This document shows positions 1 to 9,098 of a DNA stretch of 64,000 nt, piece after piece. This DNA is from CAIKMD01 sp036501365. Lineage in GTDB: Bacteria > Pseudomonadota > Alphaproteobacteria > ATCC43930 > CGMCC-115725. The notes below the pieces were generated by a model. That model did not search any database and was not told where the DNA came from. It saw nothing but the letters and a program-made list of their open reading frames with translations. The stretch is from positions 186,001 to 250,000 of the forward strand of contig DASYAL010000055.1 of the NCBI GenBank assembly GCA_036501365.1, in the 5' to 3' direction. Position numbers and translations under genes: made by a program. Position 1 is the stretch's first letter, and each line of letters begins with the position of its first letter.

Positions 1-2
1 TC

Positions 3-602
3 TATGCGACCCTTGCCACCATCTGGCCCTTTGCCATCGGTCTCGTCCTCGGCTTTGCCGTCGGCACGGTGATGGGGCTGCTCCTCGGCATCTTCCGCCC
101 GGCGGCGCGCGTGCTCGATCCTTATATCTTCGTCGGTTGGTCGATTCCCAACATCGCCTGGCTGCCGCTCTTCATCGCCTGGTTCGGCGTCGGCAACCTG
201 ACGCTCATCATCTTCGTCTTCATCTCGGCGGTGTTCCCGCAGCTTCTGACCGTCGAGGCCGGCGCCAAGGAGGCCGACAGTTTCCTCGTCGAGGTGGCGC
301 GCTCGCTCGGCGGCAACAAGCGCGAGATCCTCTACAATGTCGTGCTGCCTTCCTCGCTCCCCTACATCATCGCCGGCCTGCGCATCGCGGTGGGTCGCGC
401 GCTGGTCGGCATCATCGTCGGCCAGCTCCTGATCGTCGCGACCGGCATCGGCTACATGTTCCAGTTCTACGGCGAGACCCTGTCGCTGGCGAAATATTTC
501 GCGCCACTCATCGTCATCGCCGTGCTCGCGATCCTCCTCAATCGCGGCGTCAACTGGGCCGAGCGCGCCTTCATCCCGTGGAAGACCCGCGCGTTCACCT
601 AA
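3..602 (+). CDS. ABC transporter permease, NitT/TauT (SsuC/TauC) type, 5' end missing
   Basis: The reading frame is open from the window edge, so only the last 199 residues are seen. It is an inner-membrane permease with several hydrophobic segments. The ATPase-contacting EAA loop is visible as EVARSLGGNKREI followed by LP in the middle of the protein. The pattern (VGWSIPNIAWLPLFIAWFGVG before the loop) is that of permeases for nitrate, taurine, sulfonates or thiamine precursors. The substrate cannot be decided because the ATPase and binding protein must lie upstream, outside the window. The gene ends about 140 bases before a divergently unrelated kinase gene, so it is the last gene of its operon. 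Confidence 0.88.
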   Translation, partial: YATLATIWPFAIGLVLGFAVGTVMGLLLGIFRPAARVLDPYIFVGWSIPNIAWLPLFIAWFGVGNLTLIIFVFISAVFPQLLTVEAGAKEADSFLVEVARSLGGNKREILYNVVLPSSLPYIIAGLRIAVGRALVGIIVGQLLIVATGIGYMFQFYGETLSLAKYFAPLIVIAVLAILLNRGVNWAERAFIPWKTRAFT

Positions 603-743
603 GCAGCGTCAAAGCGAGCTCGAGATATCGCGGCAGCGACACCCGTTAACTTTTTAAACATTCCTTTACCGCACCATCCGGGGCCGCGACTTTAACAGCC
701 GTAAGGTTCGACGACGGTCGCTCCTCTGCTATCGGAAGTGACT

Positions 744-2291
744 ATGAACTTTCTTTCTCTAGATCGTCCGCGCTTCCCGCAAAACTCCTTGCGTGCCTAC
801 CTCATTGCTGCGGCCGCGGTCGCCATGGCAGGAGCGTTGCGCCTGATTCTTGCGTCGTGGTTCCTGCGCATTGATGCGACGGGTCTGCCGTATGCAACCT
901 TCTTTGCCGCTGTCATCGCGGTCGCTTTTCTATGCGGATCGATCGCCGGGTTGTTCGCCGGCTTCCTGTCCCTACTCCTGGCGTGGCGCTTCACCATCGT
1001 GCCGGGCGATCCCCGCCTCTCGAGCTTGCAGACGTGCTTGTTCGGTGTGGGAACGCTGACCGTCACCGCGCTCATCGCCGTCATGCGCGCCGCTTCCGCC
1101 CACGTGCGAAGATTGAACGCGACGCTCCGCGCGAGCGAGGCGAAGCTGCAACGCAATCAGGTACACTTCGAGCGGGCACAGTGCATCGCGGCGATCGGAA
1201 GCACGGAGATCGATTTCCGTACCGGTGAATGGATCTGGTCGGACGAGATCTTTCGCATCTACGGTTTGGACAAGAACACGCTTTCGCCGACAAGCGCTGT
1301 GCTTGGAGCCATGGTGCATCCGGACGATCGCGCGCGATATCTTTCGGATTCTGAACGAGCTTTTCGCGGCGAAGCGGTTGACCCGCTCGAGTTTCGCATC
1401 ATTCGTCCCAATGGTGAGGTCAGAATAATATACCGGGAGGTGGAGATTATTCGCGATGAGGCCGGCTGCGTCGCCGGGGCGATTGCGACCAAGCAAGACG
1501 TAACCGATTTGCGTCGCGCAGAGGCGGAACGCGAACAGCTCCGCCAGGACCTATTTCACGCACAAAGGCTGGACGCGCTTGGTCGCTTGGCGGGTGGGAT
1601 CGCGCACGATATTAACAATAGCCTTGTTCCTGTGGTCGCGCTTACAAGCGTCGTGTCGAAGAACCTTCCGCCTAACAGCCCCGACGTGGAAGCGCTGACG
1701 CTGGTACGCGAGGCGGCCGACCACATAAAGCTGCTGGTGCAGCAGATCCTAGCGTTTGGCCGTCCCCAGCAGGGGCATACGATGCTCGTCGATCCGACCG
1801 CGTTTTTGCGAGATGCGCTGCACTTCGTGCGGGCTACGGTTCCAACAACAATCAACATCGCCACCAAGATCGAGCCGGCGCCGCTGCTCCGGGCCGATGC
1901 GGGCCAGCTCCATCAGGTTTTGATCAACTTAATCACGAACGCCATTGATGCGATCGGAGGACGGCAGGGAACGATCACGGTGAGCCTTTCCGAGGCGCGA
2001 CCGGTCCTTCTTCAAGGGCAGCTTTGCGCACGGTTGTCGATCGGCGATACCGGCTGCGGCATGGACGAACAGACGCTTGGAAAGATCTTCGAGCCCTTCT
2101 TCACGACCAAAGAGGTGGATAAGGGAACGGGCTTGGGCTTGTCGGTGGTCTACGGGATCGTCGGCGCGCATGGCGGCCGTATCGATGTGACCAGCGCGGT
2201 GGGCCAGGGTGCGCGATTCGACGTTTTTCTTCCTGCCATGCCTTGCACGCAGGACGATTTCTCGAAAGGAGAATCGTTGGTTGCAGCGTGA
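744..2291 (+). CDS. Membrane-bound PAS sensor histidine kinase
   Basis: This is a sensor kinase of about 515 residues. An N-terminal block of hydrophobic segments (about residues 20-115) resembles DUF4118-type sensor membranes. A short coiled linker and a PAS_3-like domain (about 145-260) follow, then an H-box GGIAHDINNSLVPV with the phosphoacceptor His near residue 288, and an HATPase domain with N-box (LITNAIDAIGG), G1 (GDTGCGM) and G2 (GTGLGLSVVYGIVG). There is no receiver domain and no response regulator beside it, so it is an orphan kinase in this window. The ATG at 744 is preferred over the in-frame GTG at 738 because GGAAG lies 5-7 bases before it. The signal is unknown. Confidence 0.85.
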   Translation: MNFLSLDRPRFPQNSLRAYLIAAAAVAMAGALRLILASWFLRIDATGLPYATFFAAVIAVAFLCGSIAGLFAGFLSLLLAWRFTIVPGDPRLSSLQTCLFGVGTLTVTALIAVMRAASAHVRRLNATLRASEAKLQRNQVHFERAQCIAAIGSTEIDFRTGEWIWSDEIFRIYGLDKNTLSPTSAVLGAMVHPDDRARYLSDSERAFRGEAVDPLEFRIIRPNGEVRIIYREVEIIRDEAGCVAGAIATKQDVTDLRRAEAEREQLRQDLFHAQRLDALGRLAGGIAHDINNSLVPVVALTSVVSKNLPPNSPDVEALTLVREAADHIKLLVQQILAFGRPQQGHTMLVDPTAFLRDALHFVRATVPTTINIATKIEPAPLLRADAGQLHQVLINLITNAIDAIGGRQGTITVSLSEARPVLLQGQLCARLSIGDTGCGMDEQTLGKIFEPFFTTKEVDKGTGLGLSVVYGIVGAHGGRIDVTSAVGQGARFDVFLPAMPCTQDDFSKGESLVAA

Positions 2292-2341
2292 CCTCGGCCC
2301 GTGAAGCGGGCGACCGCTTGGCGAACTTATGAGGACACGCC

Positions 2342-2857
2342 TCAGTGCAGCAACGTATCGAGCGGCATCGACATCATGATCAGAAGGTTTTCTTCGCCGG
2401 GATTGTGCTTGCCGATGCCTGCGTTGGAGACGTGATCGAACACCGGTCCCACCCTGATGCCGTCAGCGAAAACGAGGTCGAGCTCAGCGCCGGTCTTGAA
2501 TTCGATATGTGCGCCGAGATTCTTGCCGCCGCCTTTCTCGTAATCGCCGACCGCCGCCATCGGGATGAGCAGGAGATGCTTGCCGAGCGGCAGTTCGAGG
2601 CGGAAGCCGCCATAGGTGTAGACCGAGCCCTTGGTGGTGACGAACACCCCGACGAGCGGCTTCCAATAGAAGAAGCTCTGGTCGAAGCGATATTCGAGCC
2701 GGCCTTGGGCGGCGGTGTAGTTGTGGAGGAAATCGAAAGCGCCGAGACCGCCCGCGACAAGGCCGCCGAGAGCGGCTTTCGCCTCGCCGCCGCCGGCAAC
2801 CGTCATTGCCGCAATTGCCGCGGTCGCCAGTGCGATGCGGCCAAACCTTCCGCGCAT
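2342..2857 (-). CDS. pagL: Outer-membrane lipid A 3-O-deacylase (PagL-like)
   Basis: The 171-residue protein starts with a signal peptide (about residues 1-28, cleavage after AKA). The mature part alternates in the way of a small beta-barrel. Near the C-terminus is FDHVSNAGIGKHNPGEENL: His142, Ser144 and Glu156 have exactly the spacing (HxS, then Glu 12 residues after Ser) of the catalytic triad known for PagL enzymes, which remove the 3-O acyl chain from lipid A. The length fits the family (about 150-185). It is a lone gene, convergent with the kinase at 744 and reading away from the iminopeptidase. LPS remodelling is the likely role, by inference from the family. Confidence 0.82.
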   Translation of the reverse strand: MRGRFGRIALATAAIAAMTVAGGGEAKAALGGLVAGGLGAFDFLHNYTAAQGRLEYRFDQSFFYWKPLVGVFVTTKGSVYTYGGFRLELPLGKHLLLIPMAAVGDYEKGGGKNLGAHIEFKTGAELDLVFADGIRVGPVFDHVSNAGIGKHNPGEENLLIMMSMPLDTLLH

Positions 2858-2945
2858 TAATTGGTCCCCCCGATCCGCTCAAGCGGCCTCGAACATCTAC
2901 CGGGAAAGCTTCGAGTCTGGCAAGAACGAAACTCTTCGCGCGTTG

Positions 2946-3914
2946 TTAGCGCAATGCTTTCAATCGCTCGGTCGCGGCGACAAGCTGGACCCGGATGCCG
3001 GGTTCCATCGCCGAATGGCCGGCATCGGGCACGACGAGATATTCGGCGGCCGGCCAGGCCCGCGCCAATTCGTCTGCATTCACGATCGGGCACACCATAT
3101 CGTAGCGGCCCTGGACGATAGTGCCGGGAACGCTCGGGATGCGGTCGATATGTGCGATCAAATCGTCCTTCGGCTGGAATACGTTGGAGCGGAAATAATG
3201 CGCCTCGATCCGGGCCAGGCCCAAAGCCATGCGGTCTTCGCCGAAAGCGGCGACGGTGTCAGGGCTCGGCAGCAGGGTCGAGCACGCGCCTTCATAGGTG
3301 CTCCAGGCGCGCGCCGCGGGCATGTGGATCGCGGGATTGGGATCGACCAGCCGGCGGTAATAGGCGCCGAGAAGGTCGTTGCGCTCGGTCTCGGGAATGT
3401 AGCCTGAGAAATTGCGCCAGGCCTCGGGAAAGACCGTGCGCATGCCATAGAGGAACCAGTCGATCTCGCTCTGGCGGCAGAGGAAGATGCCGCGCAACAC
3501 CAGCGCCAGCACGCGCTCGGGATGCGCTTCGGCATAGGCGAGCGCAAAGGTCGAGCCCCAGGAGCCGCCGAACACGGCCCAGCGCTCGATGCCGAGGAAT
3601 TGGCGCAGCGTCTCGAGATCGGCGATGAGGTGCGGGGCGGTGTTGTCCTCGAGCGAGCCGAGCGGCGTCGAGCGGCCGGCGCCGCGTTGGTCGAAAACGA
3701 CGATGCGGTAATATTGCGGGTCGAAGAACCGCCGATGGGTGGCGGTCGAGCCGGCGCCGGGACCGCCATGCAGAAACACGATCGGCTTGCCGTCGGGACT
3801 GCCCGACTGTTCCCAATACATCGTGTGAACGGCGTTGAGCCGCAGCATGCCGCTGGCATAGGGCTCGATGGGCGGGAAGAGATCCTGGCGCGCAAAAGAC
3901 GGGTTACGGTCCAT
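2946..3914 (-). CDS. pip: Proline iminopeptidase (alpha/beta hydrolase, S33)
   Basis: The 322-residue cytoplasmic peptidase releases N-terminal proline from peptides. The sequence shows the family signature HGGPGAG (oxyanion-hole region, about residues 49-55), FDQRGAGRS, and the nucleophile elbow GGSWGS with Ser118. The acid lies in GRYDMVCP and the histidine in DAGHSAMEPG near the C-terminus. Length and order match Pip from other proteobacteria (about 315-325). It is transcribed alone, divergent from otsB; the intergenic 150 bases must hold both promoters, but I see no clear boxes there. Confidence 0.93.
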   Translation of the reverse strand: MDRNPSFARQDLFPPIEPYASGMLRLNAVHTMYWEQSGSPDGKPIVFLHGGPGAGSTATHRRFFDPQYYRIVVFDQRGAGRSTPLGSLEDNTAPHLIADLETLRQFLGIERWAVFGGSWGSTFALAYAEAHPERVLALVLRGIFLCRQSEIDWFLYGMRTVFPEAWRNFSGYIPETERNDLLGAYYRRLVDPNPAIHMPAARAWSTYEGACSTLLPSPDTVAAFGEDRMALGLARIEAHYFRSNVFQPKDDLIAHIDRIPSVPGTIVQGRYDMVCPIVNADELARAWPAAEYLVVPDAGHSAMEPGIRVQLVAATERLKALR

Positions 3915-4063
3915 CGATTCCAGTCTAAATCACGCGGCCCCGAAGGCAACCCCGCCGCTTGTCGCAGCACGCTCGCGCGACGATCGCCACGCCGCCTCGC
4001 CTTATTGCCGCCGGATTTGCGCGCTGTAAATTGCGCTCGTCGTTCTTCCCCAGCCGTTGCGCG

Positions 4064-4810
4064 ATGACCCTCTCCCTTCTGGCGGCGAATGCCGCGCTTT
4101 TCCTCGACATCGACGGCACGCTCCTCGAATTCAAGGATGATGCCGAGACCGTACGCGCGCCGGAAGCGCTGCGTGGCACGCTCGACTCGTTGCGGCAATC
4201 GCTTGGCGGCGCGCTGGCGGTGGTGAGCGGCCGCGCCTTGCCCTCGGTCGACCGAGTGTTCGCGCCGCTACGGCTCGCGGCGGCCGGCGATCACGGCGCC
4301 GAGGCGCGCTTTGGCGCGGCCGGGGCAGTTCGGACCTTCGCTTCGCCCCCGGAACTTGCCGCGCTGAGCGCGGTCCTTGCCGAGGTGCGATCCCGTCTGG
4401 ACGTCTCTTCGGCTGTGAACCCCGAGAAAAAAGCCTTCAGCCTCGCCTTCCATTACCGCGGCGCCGAAGCGGAAGAGCTGCTGCTGCGCGAAATCGTCCG
4501 TGCCACGGTAGCGTCGCATGACGCATTGTTAACGCTTGCCGAAGGTGAACTCTGTTTCGATGTCTTCCTGAAAAGCCAGAACAAGGGAAAAGCCATCGAG
4601 CGTTTCATAGCCGCGCCGCCCTTTCGAGGCCGCGTGCCAGTCTATGTCGGCGACAGCGGCACCGACGAAGAAGGCTTCGCCGCGGTGCTCGGCGCGGGTG
4701 GCCGCGCGATACGCGTCGGCAAGCCGAAGGCGACGCGGGCCACCGAGACGCTGGCGAGCCCGGCGGAATTGCGCGACTGGCTCGCGCGGTCGGCGAAAGT
4801 GCTCGCCTAA
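4064..4810 (+). CDS. otsB: Trehalose-6-phosphate phosphatase
   Basis: The protein of about 248 residues is a HAD-superfamily phosphatase converting trehalose-6-phosphate to trehalose. HAD motif I is FLDIDGTLLEF near the N-terminus. The C-terminal motif YVGDSGTDEEGF carries the Mg-binding acids, with FDVFLKSQNKGKAIE (catalytic Lys region) before it. An upstream in-frame ATG at 3959 would add 35 residues of unlike composition, so the ATG at 4064 is chosen. No otsA is next to it, so the synthase must be elsewhere or the pathway differs. Its stop overlaps by four bases the stop of the convergent acyltransferase. Confidence 0.88.
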   Translation: MTLSLLAANAALFLDIDGTLLEFKDDAETVRAPEALRGTLDSLRQSLGGALAVVSGRALPSVDRVFAPLRLAAAGDHGAEARFGAAGAVRTFASPPELAALSAVLAEVRSRLDVSSAVNPEKKAFSLAFHYRGAEAEELLLREIVRATVASHDALLTLAEGELCFDVFLKSQNKGKAIERFIAAPPFRGRVPVYVGDSGTDEEGFAAVLGAGGRAIRVGKPKATRATETLASPAELRDWLARSAKVLA

Positions 4811-5862
4811 GAATCGACCGCGACGGTCGCCAGCGACGCGACGGCGCGCGGCGCCGCTTGCGGCTTCAGGCGCAGCGCGCGCTTTTCGACGAGATGCCAC
4901 GACAGGAAGGCGATTGCCGCGGTGATCGGCAGGGCGAGGGCGAACAGCGCCCACCACGACATCGCGCCGCCATTGAGCCAGACCAGCGTCTGCTCGACCG
5001 GCCAGCCGTAGATGTAGAGGCCGTAGGACAGGTCGCCGAAGCGCGCCGCCGGCAGCGGCTTCAGCCAGCGCGCGAAAGCGAGATAGATCACGAGATAGCT
5101 GCCGAAGATCGGGAACAGCAGGATGAAGGCCTTGAGCGGCACGCTGAGGATGAGGCCGGCGCAAGCAAGCAGCGCGATGCGGCTGTCGAGAAGACCGCTG
5201 TCGCGCAGCCGGTAAAGCGCCATGCCGCTGGCGAAGAACGACAGCAGCCATAAGGCGCTGCCGGCGAAGTATTCGCTCGAGGCGGTGTCGAACCAGATGC
5301 CGGCCATGCCGAGCGCGATGAGAACGGCGATTGCGCGCAGATCGATGGCGCGCAGGACGCCGAGCGCCAGCACCAGCACATACATCGCGAGCTCGCAGGG
5401 CAGGGTCCAGAGCGGTCCGTCGACCACGCCGCCCGCGTCCCAGCGCGTGAACCACACGCCGGGTAGGCTGCGCGTCGGGTTCACCATCGTGAAGTTGCTG
5501 ATGGCGTAGGCATAGGCGCCGCCATCGCCGAAATAGGCGCGAAGCGCCAGCGTGCTCGCGAGCGGTCCGAGGACGAAAGCCGACAGCAGCAGGCAGGCAA
5601 GCAGCCCGGGATAGATGCGCAGCGCGCGCTTGGCGGCAAAGCGCGGTGCCGAGCGCGTCGCCTCGAAGCTCTGAGTGACGAGGAAGCCGCTGATCGTGAA
5701 GAAGACGAAGACGCCGACCACGCCGAGGATGGTCTGGCCGCCGGTCAGCCGCATTAGCGGCTCGGCGTCCTGCCGGCCCTCGCCGATCAGAAACGCGTGC
5801 GAGAAGATGACGCTGATCGCGGCGAGAAGGCGCAAAGCGTCGAAATTGTTATGCCGCTCCAC
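4807..5862 (-). CDS. Acyltransferase family 3 (OafA/YrhL type) membrane protein
   Basis: The 351-residue polytopic inner-membrane protein has about ten hydrophobic helices. The N-terminal MERHNNFDALRLLAAISVIFSHAF is typical of acyltransferase_3, which places the conserved Arg and the catalytic His of the family in the first helix. Members transfer acetyl or other acyl groups from CoA to sugars of O-antigen, exopolysaccharide, glucans or lipids. The absence of a C-terminal SGNH domain makes it the short form. There are no polysaccharide genes immediately around it, so the acceptor is unknown. It may act on envelope glycans together with the PagL-like enzyme, but that is only proximity. Confidence 0.85.
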   Translation of the reverse strand: MERHNNFDALRLLAAISVIFSHAFLIGEGRQDAEPLMRLTGGQTILGVVGVFVFFTISGFLVTQSFEATRSAPRFAAKRALRIYPGLLACLLLSAFVLGPLASTLALRAYFGDGGAYAYAISNFTMVNPTRSLPGVWFTRWDAGGVVDGPLWTLPCELAMYVLVLALGVLRAIDLRAIAVLIALGMAGIWFDTASSEYFAGSALWLLSFFASGMALYRLRDSGLLDSRIALLACAGLILSVPLKAFILLFPIFGSYLVIYLAFARWLKPLPAARFGDLSYGLYIYGWPVEQTLVWLNGGAMSWWALFALALPITAAIAFLSWHLVEKRALRLKPQAAPRAVASLATVAVDS

Positions 5863-5934
5863 CGATCCCTCTTTGCCGGGATCAGAATGCGGGCCGGCGC
5901 GGCGCTGTCAACCGCCGCTGGCGAGGGCAGAGCC

Positions 5935-7155
5935 TCAGCCGGCCTTGATCGTGCCGGCGAGCTGCGCGCCGTCGAGATCGGCCCAATCGATATCGGCGCC
6001 GGCGAGATCGGCATGCGACAGATCGGCGTCGCGCAGCACCGCGTGGTTGAGATCGGCGCCGCGCAGATCGGCATTGCGCATCACCACCCGGTCGAGATGG
6101 GTCACGATGACCTGATCTTCATTGATGACGAGCGGCCCGAGCCGGCAGTCGCGCAGATCGGCGTTGGTGAGACGCGCGCCTTTGAGGCTGGCGCCGCGCA
6201 GATCGGCCCGGCGCAAATTGCAGGCGCGCAGGTCGGCGCGGTCGAGGACCGCCGCCTGCAGGCCGACGCCGGCGAGGTTGAGTCCGTAGAAAACCGAATC
6301 GCTGGCTTTGAGCGCCGCGAGCTCGGCGCCGGCGAGCGACGGCGCCGTGCGCAAATCGAAGCCGCTGAGGTCGAGCTGCTCACCCTCATGGCCGTTGCTC
6401 GCCACCCAGCGCTCGTGGCGCGCGATCAGCTCGGGCAGCGGCTCGTCGAGGTCGCACGGCAAGAGTCCGGCGGGCTTGTCGTCGAGCGTTCCCTTGAGAT
6501 CGACGCCGATGAAATTGGCGTTCTCCATCAACGCGTCGGTCAGCACCGCGCCGCGTAGCGTCGCGCCGCGCAGATCGGCGCCGGATAGATCGGCGCCGCC
6601 GAGATCGGCGCCGGTCAGCGTCGCATGGCGCAGATCCGCGCGCACCAGCCTTGTGTTACGCAGGACGGCATCGGAGAAATCGGTATGCGAGGACGGCACG
6701 TGCCGGTGAAAGTCGCGTTCTTCCTCCGGCGGCACCGACGAGGGCGGGTGTGCTTCGACTTCGACCGGCTCGAGCTCGCCCGAGCGTTGCCACATGGCGA
6801 TGAGGCCGTCGCGCAGATCGGCGTCAAAAAGATCGGCGCCAGTCAGATTGGCGCCGCGCAGCATCGCACCGCGCAGATCGGCGCGCACCAGCTTGGCGTT
6901 GCGCAGATTGGCCTTGCTGAGATTGCTCGCGAAGAGCACGGCGCCGGTGAGGTTGGTGCCTTCGAGATTGGTGCCGATCAGGAAGGCGCCGGTGAAATCC
7001 GTGTCGGTCAGATCGCGTTTGCTGAGATCGCAGCCGCTCAAGTCGCGATAGGAGAAGAGCGCGCGCTGTCCCCCCGGCCGCGATAGCCGATAGGCTTCGT
7101 GCGCACGCAAGGTGCGCTCGAGCTCGATCGACGAAATCGCCGTGCGTCCCTGCAT
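5935..7155 (-). CDS. Large pentapeptide-repeat protein
   Basis: The 406-residue protein is made mostly of tandem pentapeptide repeats of the A(D/N)LxG kind (for example DLSGADLRGATLRGA). They occur in three blocks, roughly residues 45-130, 180-225 and 260-400, separated by two non-repeat insertions (an acidic, proline-rich one around 135-170 and a helical one around 228-255). Such repeats fold as right-handed quadrilateral beta-helices. Some family members mimic DNA and protect gyrase, but most have no known role. The first 40 residues (ISSIELERTLRAHEAYRL) look like a helical cap. There is no signal peptide. It is transcribed alone. Confidence 0.88.
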   Translation of the reverse strand: MQGRTAISSIELERTLRAHEAYRLSRPGGQRALFSYRDLSGCDLSKRDLTDTDFTGAFLIGTNLEGTNLTGAVLFASNLSKANLRNAKLVRADLRGAMLRGANLTGADLFDADLRDGLIAMWQRSGELEPVEVEAHPPSSVPPEEERDFHRHVPSSHTDFSDAVLRNTRLVRADLRHATLTGADLGGADLSGADLRGATLRGAVLTDALMENANFIGVDLKGTLDDKPAGLLPCDLDEPLPELIARHERWVASNGHEGEQLDLSGFDLRTAPSLAGAELAALKASDSVFYGLNLAGVGLQAAVLDRADLRACNLRRADLRGASLKGARLTNADLRDCRLGPLVINEDQVIVTHLDRVVMRNADLRGADLNHAVLRDADLSHADLAGADIDWADLDGAQLAGTIKAG

Positions 7156-7320
7156 AAGCGTCCCACATCGCCATCGGCCAGGATGGAGCGCCGAGATTAA
7201 GGCGTGCTTAAATGAATCCGCCGGCGGCTTGCGGCCGCGAAGGCGGCATGTGACGATGTCAGCAATCGCTTAACCATGATTGCGCCGGCGCTCTCGCGCG
7301 GCGGCAACGGGAGGTAGGGC

Positions 7321-7857
7321 ATGGCACGACCGACGCGGCGCATCGTCACCGGCCACGATCGCGAAGGCCGCTCGATCATCTGGAAAGACGGCCCAGCGCC
7401 GTCGATCTTCGAGCCCAAGGCGCGGCCGGGCGAGGCGATCACCGAGCTGTGGCGCACGGGCGCCGCGCCGGCATCCAATCGCGGTAGCGAGGATCCGGCG
7501 AGCGCGCCGCCAGCCGCGCCGCAACTGCATCCACCAGAGAACGGCACGGTCTTCCGGATCGTCGATTTCCCGCCCGACGCGCAAGTGCGCGGCGGCGATG
7601 CGGCGCGGCTCTTTGCCGAATTCGGCGCCGGCGGCGCGCATGTCAAAGACGGCCGCGACGCGATGATGCACAAGACCGCGACGGTCGATTACGCGCTGGT
7701 GCTCGAAGGCGAGATCTGTGCGGTGATGGATGTCGGCGAAACGGTGATGCGGGCCGGTGACGTGCTGGTCCAGCGCGGCACGAGCCATTCCTGGTCCAAT
7801 CGCAGCGACAAGTCTTGCCGCGTCGCTTTTATTCTCGTCGCCGCGGCGCCGCTCTAG
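7321..7857 (+). CDS. Cupin-domain protein
   Basis: The 178-residue cytoplasmic protein has a C-terminal cupin barrel (about residues 115-178): MHKTATVDYALVLEGEICAV, then GDVLVQRGTSHSWSNRSDK. The second motif keeps the metal-ligand histidine (SH in GTSHSW) and the first keeps one histidine and a glutamate. Related proteins sit beside ring-cleavage or gentisate-like pathways, and the N-terminal half (RRIVTGHDREGRSIIW) recurs in this subfamily. A ribosome-binding sequence (GGGAGGTAGGGC) lies just before the start. It stands alone between the divergent pentapeptide gene and the chromate transporter. No substrate can be assigned. Confidence 0.8.
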   Translation: MARPTRRIVTGHDREGRSIIWKDGPAPSIFEPKARPGEAITELWRTGAAPASNRGSEDPASAPPAAPQLHPPENGTVFRIVDFPPDAQVRGGDAARLFAEFGAGGAHVKDGRDAMMHKTATVDYALVLEGEICAVMDVGETVMRAGDVLVQRGTSHSWSNRSDKSCRVAFILVAAAPL

Positions 7858-7924
7858 ACGGCGCTGGAATCCCGCGTCCGCTTCTTGCTAAGTCGGAGGC
7901 GGATCAAAGTTTTCGAGGAAGAGA

Positions 7925-8509
7925 ATGGCGGAGATCGCCGACCAACGCCCGCGGTTGAGCCTGGCGCAGCTTTTCAAAGTGTTCTTCAAGGCGGGCTGCG
8001 CCTTCGGCGGCGGCCTCGGCGTGCTGGGGCTGCTGCAAGAAGAGCTCGTCACCTTGAGGCGCATCCTGCCCGATAAAGAGCTGGTCACGCTCTGGAGCAT
8101 CGGGCGGCTGATGCCGAGCGGCACGATGACCGCGGTGGCGGTCGCGGTCGGGCACCGCCTCAACGGCTTCATCGGCACGATCGTCGCGCTGGTCGGCATG
8201 ATCCTGCCGGGCTTTGTCTGCGTCGTCGTGCTGACGATCGCTTATGTCTATCTCGCGCATGGCGCGGTGCTCAACTACATCAACGCGACCCTGCTGCCGG
8301 CGGCGCTCGGCATCGTCGTCGTCTCGGCGGTGCGACTCGGCAGGCCGATCTTCCGTCTCTCGCTCGATCTCGCCTTCGCGGTCGTCGCCTGTGTCGCGGC
8401 GCTCATGCCGGATGTCAGCCCCGCGCTGGTGATTCTCGCCGGCGGCATCCTCGGTGCGGTGTTGCTCCGCGGCAAGGACGAAGCCGCCAAGGAGACGAAG
8501 GGCTCATGA
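7925..8509 (+). CDS. chrA: Chromate transporter, N-terminal half subunit
   Basis: The 194-residue membrane protein is a single CHR domain: LFKVFFKAGCAFGGGLGVLGLL followed by LPDKELVTLWSIGRLMPSGTM and four further hydrophobic segments. CHR family proteins export chromate and may handle sulfate. The family exists as a two-domain ChrA of about 400 residues or as two short proteins encoded side by side, as here. The next gene overlaps it by four bases (ATGA), which points to translational coupling and an antiparallel heterodimer. GAGGAAGAG precedes the ATG. Chromate itself is not proven as substrate. Confidence 0.88.
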   Translation: MAEIADQRPRLSLAQLFKVFFKAGCAFGGGLGVLGLLQEELVTLRRILPDKELVTLWSIGRLMPSGTMTAVAVAVGHRLNGFIGTIVALVGMILPGFVCVVVLTIAYVYLAHGAVLNYINATLLPAALGIVVVSAVRLGRPIFRLSLDLAFAVVACVAALMPDVSPALVILAGGILGAVLLRGKDEAAKETKGS

Positions 8510-9033
8510 GCCTGCCGCAGCTCATCCTGGTGATCTTCACCTTCAACCTCCTCGCCTTCGGCAACGGCTCGGCGGTGCTGGCGCTATTGCAGCATCGCCT
8601 CGTTCAGGACACCCATGTTCTCAGCCTCGACCAGTTCCTCTATGCCTATGCGCTCGGCCGCGTGACGCCGGGCCAGAACAATCTCTATCTCGCCTCGATC
8701 GGCTACATGATCTACGGCGCGCTCGGCGCGTTCGCGGCGATGATCGCGATCCAGATCCCGGGCTATCTCGTGCTGCCGGTGCTGAAGGGCTACGAGCGCG
8801 TGCGCCATTGGCGCTCGGTGCAGGGCTTCATCCGCGGCCTCACCGCGTCCTCGGTCGGGCTGATGTTCGCGGTCGCGTTCAATATCGGCCGCGAGGCGCT
8901 GACCGGGCTGGTGCCGTGGGTCGTGTTTCTCGCCACCCTCGCTTTGGTCTTTCTGGCGCGACGTGGGCTGCTCGTCGGCATGGTCGGTGCCGCGATCCTT
9001 GGCCTCGCGCTGAAACTCGTCCTGCCGATTTAG
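8506..9033 (+). CDS. chrA: Chromate transporter, C-terminal half subunit
   Basis: The 175-residue membrane protein is the second CHR domain of the split transporter. It shows LAFGNGSAVLALLQ, then LDQFLYAYALGRVTPGQNN (the family's second motif, PGP/PGQ) and about five hydrophobic helices. It starts inside the stop codon of the first subunit (ATGA). A low-GC stretch of about 120 bases follows and separates it from the next transcription unit. The pair with the previous gene is the whole operon as far as can be seen; no ChrB regulator is adjacent. Confidence 0.88.
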   Translation: MSLPQLILVIFTFNLLAFGNGSAVLALLQHRLVQDTHVLSLDQFLYAYALGRVTPGQNNLYLASIGYMIYGALGAFAAMIAIQIPGYLVLPVLKGYERVRHWRSVQGFIRGLTASSVGLMFAVAFNIGREALTGLVPWVVFLATLALVFLARRGLLVGMVGAAILGLALKLVLPI

Positions 9034-9098
9034 CAAGCTATTTCAACCGGATAAGGCATGAGAACATTATACAAATGAAAATAGTTATATTTTCTTAT

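Noticed and set aside
640..660. TTAAC followed by TTAAA upstream of the kinase gene as a CtrA box
   Set aside because: The spacing is four bases instead of seven, so it does not fit the consensus.
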